Positions 1-8,312 of a DNA stretch of 64,000 nucleotides are shown one piece after another. A model generated the notes under the pieces. It saw only the letters and a program-made list of their open reading frames with translations, was not told where the DNA came from and made no database searches. Source of the DNA: Streptomyces malaysiensis subsp. samsunensis (lineage in GTDB: Bacteria > Actinomycetota > Actinomycetes > Streptomycetales > Streptomycetaceae); contig NZ_JANIIC010000037.1 in the NCBI RefSeq assembly GCF_024519315.1, positions 1-64,000 on the forward strand, in the 5' to 3' direction. Made by a program: the position numbers and the translations under genes. Within the stretch, counting starts at the first letter, position 1, and every line of letters starts with the position of its first letter.

Positions 1-87
1 GGTTCCCGGGTTGCGAACAGTCGCACCGGTGAATCAGTTCCACTTGACTTAATTGAAGAGTGTGCTTGTTCGCTAGAACCCGATAGG
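1..87 (+). other. 23S-5S rRNA internal spacer
   Basis: This stretch lies directly before the 5S rRNA and resembles the short transcribed spacer that follows 23S rRNA in Streptomyces rrn operons. The window therefore opens at the end of an rRNA operon. The 23S gene lies outside the window; I cannot exclude that the first few bases belong to its 3' end. It contains a run of lower GC just before the 5S start. Confidence 0.7.
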
Positions 88-207
88 GTTTCGGTGGTCA
101 TTGCGTTAGGGAAACGCCCGGTTACATTCCGAACCCGGAAGCTAAGCCTTTCAGCGCCGATGGTACTGCAGGGGGGACCCTGTGGGAGAGTAGGACGCCG
201 CCGAACA
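88..207 (+). rRNA. rrf: 5S ribosomal RNA
   Basis: The sequence matches the Streptomyces 5S rRNA, beginning with GTTTCGGTGG and ending with CGCCGCCGAAC. It holds the conserved CGAACCCGGAAG loop and the GATGGTACTGC segment. Its length of about 120 nt is standard. The ends are set by memory of the family, so each may be off by one or two bases. It is followed by a strong terminator, so it is the last gene of an rrn operon. Confidence 0.95.
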
Positions 208-215
208 ATCTTTGA

Positions 216-263
216 AGGACCCTTGGCCCCAGCGTGCATGCTGGGACCAAGGGTCCTTTTTTT
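216..263 (+). terminator. rrn operon intrinsic terminator
   Basis: A long hairpin has arms AAGGACCCTTGG and CCAAGGGTCCTT, extended by pairing around GCATGC, and is followed by seven T residues. This is a textbook Rho-independent terminator placed about 10 bases after the 5S rRNA. Confidence 0.92.
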
Positions 264-331
264 GCTGGGCCCGCATCAGTGTGTCTGGTGCGGGAGAATG
301 GCTGTAGTACATGAAGACAGGAGTCACGCCG

Positions 332-2299
332 ATGTCCACCAACTCTCCCGACGACCGGTCGGGCCGCGAGCCGCGGCGCCGGGACGCCGGCGACCGGCGG
401 GAGTTCCGCGGCTCCGGACCGCGCCGCGACGGCGGTCGCGGTGGTTTCCGGCGTGACGATCGCCACGATGACCGACCGCGCGGGCCGCGCCGCGATGACG
501 ACCGTGGCGGATTCCGTCGCGATGACCGCCGGGATGACCGTCGGGACGACCGCAGGGACGAGCGCCCGCGTGGGCCTCGTCGGGACGAGGACCGAGGCGG
601 CCGTCCGGGCGGCTATGGGCGCCGCGACGACCGGGGCGGCCGTCCGACCGGACGTTACGAGCGCCGTGATGACCGGCGTGACGATCGGCGCGACGACCGC
701 CGTGATGAGCGGCCGCGTGGGCCACGTCGCGATGACCGCGACGGTGGCTTCCGGCAGGGCGGTTTCCGCCGGGACCGTGACGATCGGCCGGGCTTCCGCC
801 GGGACGACGACCGTGGTGGCTACCGGCGCGATGACCGTCGTGATGAGCGTCGTGATGACCGTGGTGGGTTCCGCCGTGACGATCGTGATCGTGGCGGCCG
901 GGGTGGCGGCTATGAGCGTCGTGATGAGCGGCCCTCGTACCGCCGTGATGACGACCGTGGCGGGTTCCGTCGTGATGAGCGTCGTGATGACCGTGGTGGG
1001 TTCCGCCGCGATGATCGTGATCGTGGCGGCCGGGGTGGCGGCTATGAGCGTCGTGATGAGCGGCCCTCGTACCGCCGTGATGACGACCGCGGTGGATTCC
1101 GTCGTGACGACCGTCGTGATGAGCGGCCTTCGTACCGCCGTGACGATGACCGTGGCGGGTTCCGTCGTGACGACCGCCGTGAGGATCGTCGTGATGAGCG
1201 GCCCCGTGGGCCGCGGCGTGATGACCGGGACGGTGGGTTCCGGGGCGGTCGCGACGACCGCGGGCCGCGTCGGCCGTACGGTCAGGGTCGGGACCGTGAC
1301 GATCGGCGGGCCGGCGGCGGTGGCTTCCAGCGCCGTGACGACCGCGCGGGGGGCTACGGACGCCGCGACGACCGTGTGCGGGACCGCGACCGTGAGCCGA
1401 TCAAGCGGATGCCGATCCCCGAGGACGTCACCGGCGAGGAGATCGACAAGGGTGTGCGGCAGGAGCTGATGAGCCTGCCGAAGACGCTTGCCGAGGACGT
1501 CGCCAAGAACCTCGTCATGGTGGCCAAGCTGCTGGACGACGACCCCGAGCGGGCGTACCAGTACTCGCGCGTCGCCCTGCGGCTCGCCTCCCGGGTGGCC
1601 GCCGTGCGCGAGGCCGCGGGCTTCGCCTCGTACGGCGTCGGCAAGTACGCCGAGGCGCTCGCGGAGTTCCGCGCCGCGCGGCGGATGACCGGGAACTCCG
1701 ATCTGTGGCCGGTGATGGCCGACTGCGAGCGCGGCATGGGCCGTCCCGAGCGGGCGCTGGCCATGGCCGGTGAGCCGGAGGTGCAGAAGCTGGACCGGGC
1801 CGGTCAGGTCGAGATGCGGATGGTGGCCGCGGGTGCCCGGCGCGACATGGGCCAGGCCGACGCCGCCGTGGTCACCTTGCAGAGCCCGGAGTTGGCCTCG
1901 CATGCCATCCAGCCCTGGACCGCCCGGCTGCGCTACGCGTACGCCGACGCGCTGCTGGCGGTGGGCCGCGAGGAAGAGGCCCGTGAGTGGTTCGCCAAGG
2001 CGCTCGAGGCGGATCAGGGCGGGACCACGGACGCGTCGGACCGGCTCGCCGAGCTGGACGGCGTCGAGTTCGTGGACGCCCTCGACCTGGAGCAGGAGGC
2101 GGACGACGAGGCCCCTCGGCCGGTCGAGGAGCCCACGGCCGCCGAGCCCATGGACGCGGCGGAGGCGGCGGAGGACGCGGTAGAGGAAAAGGCCGGGGAC
2201 GAGGGCGCCGAGGAACCGGCCGAAGAGGCCAGGCCGGTGGCGGAGGCGACGTCCGAGGACGGCCAGGCCGGGCCCGAGAAGGCCGGCGACGACAGCTGA
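332..2299 (+). CDS. Arg/Asp/Gly-repeat protein with C-terminal TPR-like region
   Basis: The protein has 655 residues in three parts. Residues 1 to about 350 are almost wholly Arg, Asp and Gly in RRDD, RGGF and RGGYERRDE blocks. Residues 355-595 are alpha-helical and look like tetratricopeptide repeats (for example ERAYQYSRVALRLASR). A Glu/Ala-rich acidic tail follows. The repeat region is a disordered polyampholyte with RGG-type motifs, which in other proteins often contact RNA; a role in RNA or ribosome biology is inference only. I chose the ATG eight bases after AGGAG rather than an upstream ATG in the same frame. It is the first gene after the 5S terminator and has its own terminator. Similar proteins occur across Streptomyces, with no proven function that I know of. 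Confidence 0.85.
   Translation: MSTNSPDDRSGREPRRRDAGDRREFRGSGPRRDGGRGGFRRDDRHDDRPRGPRRDDDRGGFRRDDRRDDRRDDRRDERPRGPRRDEDRGGRPGGYGRRDDRGGRPTGRYERRDDRRDDRRDDRRDERPRGPRRDDRDGGFRQGGFRRDRDDRPGFRRDDDRGGYRRDDRRDERRDDRGGFRRDDRDRGGRGGGYERRDERPSYRRDDDRGGFRRDERRDDRGGFRRDDRDRGGRGGGYERRDERPSYRRDDDRGGFRRDDRRDERPSYRRDDDRGGFRRDDRREDRRDERPRGPRRDDRDGGFRGGRDDRGPRRPYGQGRDRDDRRAGGGGFQRRDDRAGGYGRRDDRVRDRDREPIKRMPIPEDVTGEEIDKGVRQELMSLPKTLAEDVAKNLVMVAKLLDDDPERAYQYSRVALRLASRVAAVREAAGFASYGVGKYAEALAEFRAARRMTGNSDLWPVMADCERGMGRPERALAMAGEPEVQKLDRAGQVEMRMVAAGARRDMGQADAAVVTLQSPELASHAIQPWTARLRYAYADALLAVGREEEAREWFAKALEADQGGTTDASDRLAELDGVEFVDALDLEQEADDEAPRPVEEPTAAEPMDAAEAAEDAVEEKAGDEGAEEPAEEARPVAEATSEDGQAGPEKAGDDS
847..1110 (+). 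repeat. 132-bp in-frame tandem duplication
   Basis: Within the Arg/Asp/Gly gene a 132-bp unit (44 codons) is repeated once, head to tail, with only a few base differences. It encodes RRDDRGGF...SYRRDDDRGGFRRD twice. Shorter RRDDDRGGFRRD units continue on both sides. The length is a multiple of three, so the reading frame is kept. Confidence 0.85.
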
Positions 2300-2305
2300 T
2301 GTCAC

Positions 2306-2343
2306 AAGGGGGCGGGATCCCACACCGGGATCCCGCCCCCTTC
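2306..2343 (+). terminator. Terminator after the Arg/Asp/Gly-repeat gene
   Basis: The arms AAGGGGGCGGGATCCC and GGGATCCCGCCCCCTT form a perfect hairpin with a 5-base loop, six bases after the stop codon. It may also serve the convergent DUF1015 gene. Confidence 0.85.
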
Positions 2344-2427
2344 GCATGTCCGCCGCCGTAAGACTCACGCATGTCCGCGGCTGAAAGGCGCAGACGGGTC
2401 GGAGGGCTCGGACGGACCGAGAAAGGC

Positions 2428-3795
2428 TCAGCCCAGCGTCAGGCTCCGCAGCACCAGCCCTGTCGCCGGTTTCGGCCCGAAGGACGTCGACTTGTGCGGC
2501 ATCGCGATGCCCTGCCGCGCCAGTTCGTGTACGACGTCCTCGCGCACCGGATGCATCAGCACCGCCGTACCGCCCAGCCGCTCCGCCTGCTCGACGGCGG
2601 CCGTCGGGTCGTGGATGTAGCCGATGTGCTCGGGGGTGTCCGGGACGTCCCACAGCTGGTCCAGCAGGGTGTGGTGGAGCACGGTCGCGTCCAGCGTCCG
2701 CCATGCCTCAGGCCGTCCCTCGGGGATCGTTCGGGCCAGCAGCTCGGGGTCCGGCCGGTCCAGGAGGTGGAAGCGGCCGTCCCCGGCCAGCAGAAAGGCG
2801 TTTGGCGCGCCGGGTTCGGCGTGGGCCGCCTCGCCGAGAGTCTCCAGGGCGCGGGGGAGCGGGCCGTCGATCGTCCGCACCCGGAAGGCGCGCCGCGCCG
2901 CCGCGAGCGCGTCGTCCGGTGACAGCCGGCGGAGCAGCCGGTGGATGGCCCGGACCCGGAGCGGATAGCGGACGGTGTCGACGAGCAGGACGAGTCCGTA
3001 GTCCCAGGGGCCGGGCTCCCGCCGCTCCTCGCGCAGCCGAAGATAGGTGGCCCAGCGGTGGTGGCCGTCGGCGATGAGGGCCTGGTGGTGGCGGAGGTCC
3101 GCGGCGACCTCCACCAGGTCGGTGGGGTCGGTGACCCGCCACAGATGGTGGTCGACGCCGTCCTCGGTGGTCGTGGAGAGCAACGGCTCGCCCCGGATGG
3201 TGCGTTCGATGACCCGCGCGGCCCCGCCGATCCCTTCCCCGCCGATTCCGCTCCCGCCCGTTCCGCCACCACCGGTTCCGTACCCGGAGGCTTCGTTCGC
3301 CGAGGTCCCGTTCCCGTTGCCGCGGTAGGCGAGCAGCAGGGGTTCCAGATGGGCCGCGGTGGCCCGCATCAGATCGGCTCGGTCCTCGACGATATGCGGC
3401 ATGACCTCCTCGTGGGGGAGGACGATGCCCTCCTCACGGCGGCTCAGCCGCAGTGCGCCGATCAGCCCGCGCTGGAGGGTTGGCCCGTCGCGCTGTTCGT
3501 AGACGTAGAGCGCGGGTTCGGGGTCCGGGGCGAGCACTCCGTCGGCCTGCCAGCGGCGCAGCGTCTCGGCGGCCTGGCGGTGGCGGGCCTCCGGGGTGTC
3601 GGCCTGCGGGAGGATCAGCCGGACGATGTTGTACGGGTCCGCCGTCTCGAGCTGGCGCAGTCCGTCGGGTCTGACGACCACGTCGTAGGGCGGTGAGGTG
3701 ACGGCGGCGAGACTGCCGACCCGCTCCGCGACATAGCGCAGCCCCCGGAAGGGGGTGAGCTGAAGACCTTGTCCGCCAGGCCCTGGAATGCTCAT
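2428..3795 (-). CDS. DUF1015 family protein
   Basis: This 455-residue protein matches the DUF1015 family (PF06245). Diagnostic parts are the N-terminal LTPFRGLRYV and SPPYDVV segments, the central ADGHHRWATYLRLRE motif and the C-terminal region near MPHKSTSFGPKP. The biochemical role of the family is not established; some members are annotated as kinases or as HTH-linked proteins without proof. Around residues 155-190 there is a Gly/Ser/Thr-rich low-complexity insertion that looks like a local expansion. It is transcribed divergently from the HAD phosphatase gene, with about 75 bases between the two starts. Confidence 0.85.
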   Translation of the reverse strand: MSIPGPGGQGLQLTPFRGLRYVAERVGSLAAVTSPPYDVVVRPDGLRQLETADPYNIVRLILPQADTPEARHRQAAETLRRWQADGVLAPDPEPALYVYEQRDGPTLQRGLIGALRLSRREEGIVLPHEEVMPHIVEDRADLMRATAAHLEPLLLAYRGNGNGTSANEASGYGTGGGGTGGSGIGGEGIGGAARVIERTIRGEPLLSTTTEDGVDHHLWRVTDPTDLVEVAADLRHHQALIADGHHRWATYLRLREERREPGPWDYGLVLLVDTVRYPLRVRAIHRLLRRLSPDDALAAARRAFRVRTIDGPLPRALETLGEAAHAEPGAPNAFLLAGDGRFHLLDRPDPELLARTIPEGRPEAWRTLDATVLHHTLLDQLWDVPDTPEHIGYIHDPTAAVEQAERLGGTAVLMHPVREDVVHELARQGIAMPHKSTSFGPKPATGLVLRSLTLG

Positions 3796-3871
3796 CAGTG
3801 AATGTTATGCCCCGGGCGGCGATACGCGATGATCGGGGGAGAAGCGCACAGATCCGCGAGGAGTGGCCCCC

Positions 3872-4921
3872 ATGAACCAGCCTGTCCGCACCCGGCCCGA
3901 GCCCAGTCGGCGGCCGCTGAACGAGGCGTACGACACGGCCCTGCTGGACCTCGACGGGGTGGTGTACGCAGGCGGCGAGGCGATCGACCACGCCGTGGAG
4001 TCGCTGGTGGCCGCGCGGGACGACGGGATGCGGCTGGCGTATGTGACCAACAACGCGCTGCGTACGCCGGCGGCGGTGGCCGAGCATCTGACGCGGCTCG
4101 GGATGCCCGCAGGCGCCGACGATGTGATCACCTCCGCGCAGGCGGTCGCCCGGCTGATCTCCGAGCAGTTGCCGCAGGGTGCGCGGGTGCTGGTGATCGG
4201 CGGGGAGGGGCTGCGGGTGGCGCTGCGCGAGCGCGGGCTGACCCCGGTGGACTCGGCGGACGACGACCCGGCGGCGGTGGCGCAGGGGTACGGGGGGCCG
4301 GACCTGCCCTGGGCGCGGCTGATGGAGGCGGGGTACGCGGTGGCGCGCGGGGTGCCGTGGTTCGCCTCCAACCTGGATCTGACGATTCCCAGCGGCCGGG
4401 GCATCGCCCCGGGCAACGGCGCGGCGGTGGAGGTCGTGCGCATCGCGACGGGCAAGTCCCCGCAGGCCGCGGGGAAGCCGCTGCCGCCGATGCACCGGGA
4501 GACGATTCTGCGGACCGGCGCCCGGCGGCCGCTGGTGGTCGGGGACCGGCTGGACACCGATATCGAGGGCGCGTACGCGGGCGGGGTGGACTCGCTGCTG
4601 GTGCTGACCGGGGTGACCACGCCCGCACAGCTGTTGGCCGCCGAGCCCGGACACCGGCCGTCGTATGTGGACCGCGACTTGCGGGGGCTGCTCACCCCAC
4701 AGCCGGAGGTGGAGCCGGACGGGGCGGCGGGCGGGGCGGCGGGCGGCTTCCGGTGCGGGGGCTGGACCGCGCGGGTCGAGAACGGCGCGCTGGTGCTGGA
4801 CGGCGAGGGCGATCAGCCGCTGGACGGGCTGCGGGCGCTGTGCGCGGCGGCGTGGGCCGAGGCGGGGGACGGTGTGAGCGGCGCGGACGCGGGGAAGGCT
4901 CTGGCGCGGCTGGGGCTGTGA
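3872..4921 (+). CDS. HAD superfamily hydrolase, NagD/subfamily IIA
   Basis: This 349-residue cytosolic phosphatase belongs to HAD subfamily IIA (NagD/AraL-like). Motif I is LLDLDGVVYAGG with the two catalytic Asp residues, motif II includes VTNNALRTP, and motif IV is GDRLDTDIEGA. Family members dephosphorylate sugar phosphates, nucleotides or pyridoxal phosphate; the substrate here cannot be read. The C-terminal 80 residues after the hydrolase core are Gly/Ala-rich and may be an appended domain. The ATG is chosen because AGGAG lies eight bases upstream; an in-frame GTG nine bases earlier overlaps that site. Confidence 0.85.
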   Translation: MNQPVRTRPEPSRRPLNEAYDTALLDLDGVVYAGGEAIDHAVESLVAARDDGMRLAYVTNNALRTPAAVAEHLTRLGMPAGADDVITSAQAVARLISEQLPQGARVLVIGGEGLRVALRERGLTPVDSADDDPAAVAQGYGGPDLPWARLMEAGYAVARGVPWFASNLDLTIPSGRGIAPGNGAAVEVVRIATGKSPQAAGKPLPPMHRETILRTGARRPLVVGDRLDTDIEGAYAGGVDSLLVLTGVTTPAQLLAAEPGHRPSYVDRDLRGLLTPQPEVEPDGAAGGAAGGFRCGGWTARVENGALVLDGEGDQPLDGLRALCAAAWAEAGDGVSGADAGKALARLGL

Positions 4922-4944
4922 GCCGGCGCGGTCTCGGCGCGGTA

Positions 4945-5030
4945 GGGCTGTGCGCCTACGCCGCCGGGCCGTGCGCCGACGCTGTCGGGGGCTGTGCGCC
5001 GACAGCGGCCGGGCTGTGCGCCGAACTCGC
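4945..5030 (+). repeat. Degenerate 21-24 bp tandem repeat
   Basis: Four imperfect units share the core GGGCTGTGCGCC followed by A or T-ACGCC-like sequence. They fill the spacer between the HAD gene stop and the iron box. The array starts about 24 bases after the stop codon. Confidence 0.6.
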
Positions 5031-5066
5031 GGTCCAGGGAGCCCGCATGGATGTGGCCGTCGGGAC

Positions 5067-5085
5067 TTAGGGTAACCTAACTTAA
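5067..5085 (+). promoter_or_regulatory. Iron box (DmdR1/IdeR-type operator)
   Basis: The 19-mer TTAGGGTAACCTAACTTAA matches 15 of 19 positions of the actinobacterial iron box as I recall it (TTAGGTTAGGCTAACCTAA). It lies about 40 bases before the first siderophore permease start. DmdR1 and IdeR are DtxR-family repressors that bind such sites when loaded with Fe(II), so the importer should be induced by iron limitation. Confidence 0.85.
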
Positions 5086-5125
5086 GCTGAGTCCCGATCG
5101 GCCGTGCTGTGAGGTGGAGTTCCGC

Positions 5126-6175
5126 GTGACCCTGGTCAGTCCGGCGAAAGCCGGGCCCGAGACAGCGAGCGCGCCGCCCCGGCGGCGCACCGCGCGCCGT
5201 GCGGCCGGGTTGGTCGCCTCCCTGGGCGTGCTGCTGGCGATCGCCGCGGCGTCCATCGCGATCGGTGCCAAACCGATTCCGCTGGACCAGGTGTGGCACG
5301 GGCTGTTCCACTACACCGGCAGCGACACCGATGTGGTGATCCGGGACGTACGGCTGCCGCGCACGATCCTCGGGGTGCTCGTCGGCGTCGGCCTCGGCCT
5401 CGCGGGCGCGGTCATCCAGGCCCTCACCCGCAATCCGCTCGCCGACCCCGGGCTGCTGGGGCTGAACGCGGGCGCGTCCGCCGCCGTCGTCTCGGCCATC
5501 AGCTTTCTCGGCATCACCTCCCTCACCGGCTATGTGTGGTTCGCGTTCCTCGGCACCGCCGTCGTGTCCGTGCTGGTGTACGCGCTCGGCGGCAGCCGGA
5601 GCGCCACCCCGGTGCGGCTCGCGCTCGCCGGGATGGCGGTGTACGCGGCGCTCTACGGATACGTCAACGCGGTGGAGCTGCTGGACACCGCGGCGCTGGA
5701 CAAGATGCGCTTCTGGACGGTCGGTTCACTCGCCTCAGCCAATATGACCGTGGTCCGGCAGGTGGCCCCGTTCCTCCTGGTCGGCGCCGTGCTGGCGGTG
5801 GCGCTCGGCCGTTCGCTGAACGCCGTGGCGCTCGGCGACGACACGGCCCGCGCGCTCGGCAGCAACCTCAACCGCACCCGGGCGCTCTCGATGGTCGCGG
5901 TCACCCTGCTGTGCGGGGCCGCGACCGCCGCCTGTGGGCCGATCGCGTTCGTCGGGCTGATCGTGCCGCATCTGGTCCGCGCGCTGACCGGGCCCGATAT
6001 GCGCTGGATCCTGCCGTACGCCGCGGTGCTCTCGCCCGTTCTGCTGCTGGGCGCCGATGTGATCGGCCGGCTGGTCACCCGGCCCGCGGAGCTCCAGGTC
6101 GGCGTCGTCACCACCTTCGTCGGCGGGCCCCTCTTCATCTTCCTCGTACGCCGCCGAAGGATGGCCCAACTGTGA
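5126..6175 (+). CDS. Iron-siderophore ABC transporter permease, FecCD family
   Basis: This 349-residue membrane protein is a type II (BtuC/FecCD) permease with about nine or ten transmembrane helices. The hallmark segments are RDVRLPRTILGVLVGVGLGLAGAV, QALTRNPLADPGLLG and CGPIAFVGLIVPHLVRAL. It should pair with the next permease to carry ferric siderophores across the membrane. The GTG start is chosen because GGTGGAG lies about seven bases upstream; a GTG 12 bases earlier is in frame but lacks a site. It follows an iron box and overlaps the next permease by four bases (GTGA). Confidence 0.92.
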   Translation: MTLVSPAKAGPETASAPPRRRTARRAAGLVASLGVLLAIAAASIAIGAKPIPLDQVWHGLFHYTGSDTDVVIRDVRLPRTILGVLVGVGLGLAGAVIQALTRNPLADPGLLGLNAGASAAVVSAISFLGITSLTGYVWFAFLGTAVVSVLVYALGGSRSATPVRLALAGMAVYAALYGYVNAVELLDTAALDKMRFWTVGSLASANMTVVRQVAPFLLVGAVLAVALGRSLNAVALGDDTARALGSNLNRTRALSMVAVTLLCGAATAACGPIAFVGLIVPHLVRALTGPDMRWILPYAAVLSPVLLLGADVIGRLVTRPAELQVGVVTTFVGGPLFIFLVRRRRMAQL

Positions 6176-7236
6176 ACGCGAGCAAGCGCATCAGAAAGCC
6201 CGGGACGCGCGGGGTCACGGTGCGCACCGCAGGTCTCTCGCTGCGCCTGGACATCCGCGGCGCGGTCGTGGGGCTGCTGCTGATCGCCGTGGCGCTGGTG
6301 ATGAGCGTGGTGCTGATCGGCACAGGTGACTTCCCCATCGCCCCCGCCGATGTGGTGCGCACGCTGTTCGGCGAGGGCACCGTGGCCCAGGACTTCATCG
6401 TCAACGAACTGCGGCTGCCGCGGGTGCTGGTGGGGCTGCTGGTCGGCGCGGCCCTGGGGCTGGGCGGGGCGATCTTCCAGTCCATCTCCCGCAATCCGCT
6501 GGGCAGTCCGGATGTGATCGGCCTCGGTCAGGGGGCGGCGGCCGGGGCGCTCACGGCCATCGTGCTCATCAAGGGCGATCCGAGTGTGGTCGCCACCGGG
6601 GCTGTCCTCGGCGGGGTGCTCACCGGGATCGGCGTCTACGCACTGGCCTGGCGGCAGGGCGTCCATGGGTATCGGCTGGTCCTGGTGGGCATCGGCACCT
6701 CCGCGACGTTCACCGCCGTCAACGGCTATCTGCTCACCCAGGCCCATCAGGAGGACGCGGCGCGTGCGGTGATGTGGCTCACCGGCTCGCTGAACGGCCG
6801 CGACTGGGACCAGGTCTGGCCGCTGCTGTCCGTCTGCGCGGTGCTGCTGCCCGTGGTCCTCGGCCATGCCCCGGGGCTGCGGATGCTGGAGATGGGCGAC
6901 GACAGCGCCTACGCCCTCGGGGTGCCGGTGGAGCGGACGCGGATGGTGATGATGGGCGCGGCCGTGCTGCTGACCGCGTCCGCCACGGCCGCCGCCGGGC
7001 CCGTCGCCTTCGTGGCGCTGGTCGCCCCGCAGCTGGCCCGCAGGCTCACCCGCTCACCGGGTCCGAACCTGCTCCCCGCGGCCTGGATGGGCGCCGCACT
7101 GCTGGTCACCGCCGACTGGGCCTCGCAGCGCGCCTTCGGGGCCGATCAGCTGCCGGTGGGGGTGCTCACCGGGATGCTGGGCGGCGCCTATCTGCTGTGG
7201 CTGCTGGTGACCGAGCGCAAGGCGGGGCGGATATGA
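6172..7236 (+). CDS. Iron-siderophore ABC transporter permease, FecCD family
   Basis: This is the second FecCD permease, 354 residues. It shows the same marks: NELRLPRVLVGLLVGAALGLGGAIFQ, SRNPLGSPDVIG and AGPVAFVALVAPQLARRL. Pairs of FecCD permeases normally form a heterodimer, as FepD and FepG do. Its GTG start overlaps the stop of the first permease, so translation is likely coupled. Its stop codon lies inside a 20-bp sequence repeated 50 bp downstream at the ATPase start. No substrate-binding lipoprotein gene is adjacent. Confidence 0.92.
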   Translation: MNASKRIRKPGTRGVTVRTAGLSLRLDIRGAVVGLLLIAVALVMSVVLIGTGDFPIAPADVVRTLFGEGTVAQDFIVNELRLPRVLVGLLVGAALGLGGAIFQSISRNPLGSPDVIGLGQGAAAGALTAIVLIKGDPSVVATGAVLGGVLTGIGVYALAWRQGVHGYRLVLVGIGTSATFTAVNGYLLTQAHQEDAARAVMWLTGSLNGRDWDQVWPLLSVCAVLLPVVLGHAPGLRMLEMGDDSAYALGVPVERTRMVMMGAAVLLTASATAAAGPVAFVALVAPQLARRLTRSPGPNLLPAAWMGAALLVTADWASQRAFGADQLPVGVLTGMLGGAYLLWLLVTERKAGRI

Positions 7237-7290
7237 CGACGGGGGGCGCGGGCGCCGGTGGCGGAATGACGCCGGGGCGGATATGACGAC
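7221..7290 (+). repeat. Direct repeat duplicating a stop/start junction
   Basis: Two copies of a 20-bp sequence, ending CGGGGCGG-ATATGACGAC, lie exactly 50 bp apart (7221-7240 and 7271-7290) and differ at one base. The first copy holds the stop of the upstream permease in an ATGA overlap. The second holds the ATG of the ATPase in the same ATGA form. Confidence 0.8.
7233..7286 (+). CDS. 17-codon relay mini-ORF between permease and ATPase genes
   Basis: An ATG overlapping the permease stop (ATGA) opens a 17-codon frame that is Gly-rich and ends with a TGA overlapping the ATPase ATG (again ATGA). It may have no function as a peptide. Its interest is that it keeps translational coupling across a 50-bp insertion. 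Translation is inferred from layout alone. Confidence 0.3.
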   Translation: MTTGGAGAGGGMTPGRI

Positions 7291-8212
7291 TGTGGACACG
7301 ACCCGGACGGAAGAGGACATGGACAAGGACACCCGGCAGACCGCGGCTTCCAGCCCGAGCGGCGCTCCGGACCAGCGGCAGCGGCTCATGGCGGAGGGGC
7401 TGACCCTCGCCTACGACCGGCGCACGGTCGCCGAGGAGCTGTCCGTCACCATCCCCGACCACTCCTTCACGGTGATCGTCGGGCCGAACGCCTGCGGTAA
7501 GTCGACCCTGCTGCGCGCCCTGTCCCGGATGCTCAAGCCGGTGGCCGGATCGGTGCTGCTGGACGGGCAGGCGATCGGCTCGCTGCCCGCCAAGAAGGTC
7601 GCCCGCACCCTCGGGCTGCTGCCCCAGTCCTCGATTGCCCCGGACGGGATCACCGTCGCCGACCTGGTCGCCCGCGGCCGCTATCCGCACCAGGGGCTGC
7701 TGCGGCAGTGGTCGGAGACGGATGAGCGGATCGTCGGCGAATCGATGGCGGCGACCGGGGTGGCGGAGCTCGCCGATCGCTATGTCGACGAATTGTCCGG
7801 CGGTCAGCGCCAGCGGGTGTGGATCGCGATGGCCATCGCCCAGCAGACCCCGCTGCTGCTCCTCGACGAGCCCACGACATATCTGGACATCCAACACCAG
7901 ATCGATGTGCTGGACCTGTGCGCCCAGCTCCACGAGGAGCAGGGCCGTACCCTCGTCGCGGTTCTGCACGACCTGAACCACGCCGCCCGCTACGCCACCC
8001 ATCTCATCGCGATGCGGGGCGGGGAGATCGTCGCGGAGGGGGCGCCGGCGGACGTGGTCACGGCGGAGCTGGTGGAGGGGGTCTTCGGGCTGCCCTGTCA
8101 GGTGATCGACGACCCGGAGACGGGGACGCCGCTGGTCATCCCGGCCGCCCGCCGGTCCCGTACGGCACGGGTCGAGGCGCCTCTGGCGGCGGCCTCGGCG
8201 AGCGAGTCGTGA
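7283..8212 (+). CDS. Iron-siderophore ABC transporter ATP-binding protein
   Basis: This 309-residue ATPase is of the FepC/FhuC type. Walker A is GPNACGKSTLL near residues 67-77, the signature is LSGGQRQR, Walker B is LLLLDEPTTYLDIQ, and the switch His is in VLHDLNHA. It powers the two FecCD permeases encoded upstream. The chosen ATG starts in the second copy of a duplicated junction and has only a weak purine-rich site; an in-frame ATG 36 bases later (MDKDTR) has GAAGAGGA before it and is a possible alternative start. The first 35 residues are poorly conserved in this family. Confidence 0.92.
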   Translation: MTTVDTTRTEEDMDKDTRQTAASSPSGAPDQRQRLMAEGLTLAYDRRTVAEELSVTIPDHSFTVIVGPNACGKSTLLRALSRMLKPVAGSVLLDGQAIGSLPAKKVARTLGLLPQSSIAPDGITVADLVARGRYPHQGLLRQWSETDERIVGESMAATGVAELADRYVDELSGGQRQRVWIAMAIAQQTPLLLLDEPTTYLDIQHQIDVLDLCAQLHEEQGRTLVAVLHDLNHAARYATHLIAMRGGEIVAEGAPADVVTAELVEGVFGLPCQVIDDPETGTPLVIPAARRSRTARVEAPLAAASASES

Positions 8213-8312
8213 GGGATGGCGGTGGCTCGGAGGGCGGCGGTGGCTCGGAGGCGGCTTGAAGGGCGTCCTCGGTGCGGCTGGGGTGCCCGTCTTGAAGCTG
8301 GGGGCGCCCGCC

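Noticed and set aside
88..456. 120-residue frame through the 5S rRNA
   Set aside because: It overlaps a clear rRNA gene and its terminator.
122..2704. 860-residue open frame on the minus strand opposite the Arg/Asp/Gly gene
   Set aside because: It consists of Thr/Val/Ile/Ala repeats that are the antisense of the RRDD repeats, spans the 5S rRNA terminator and another gene, and lacks a sensible start site.
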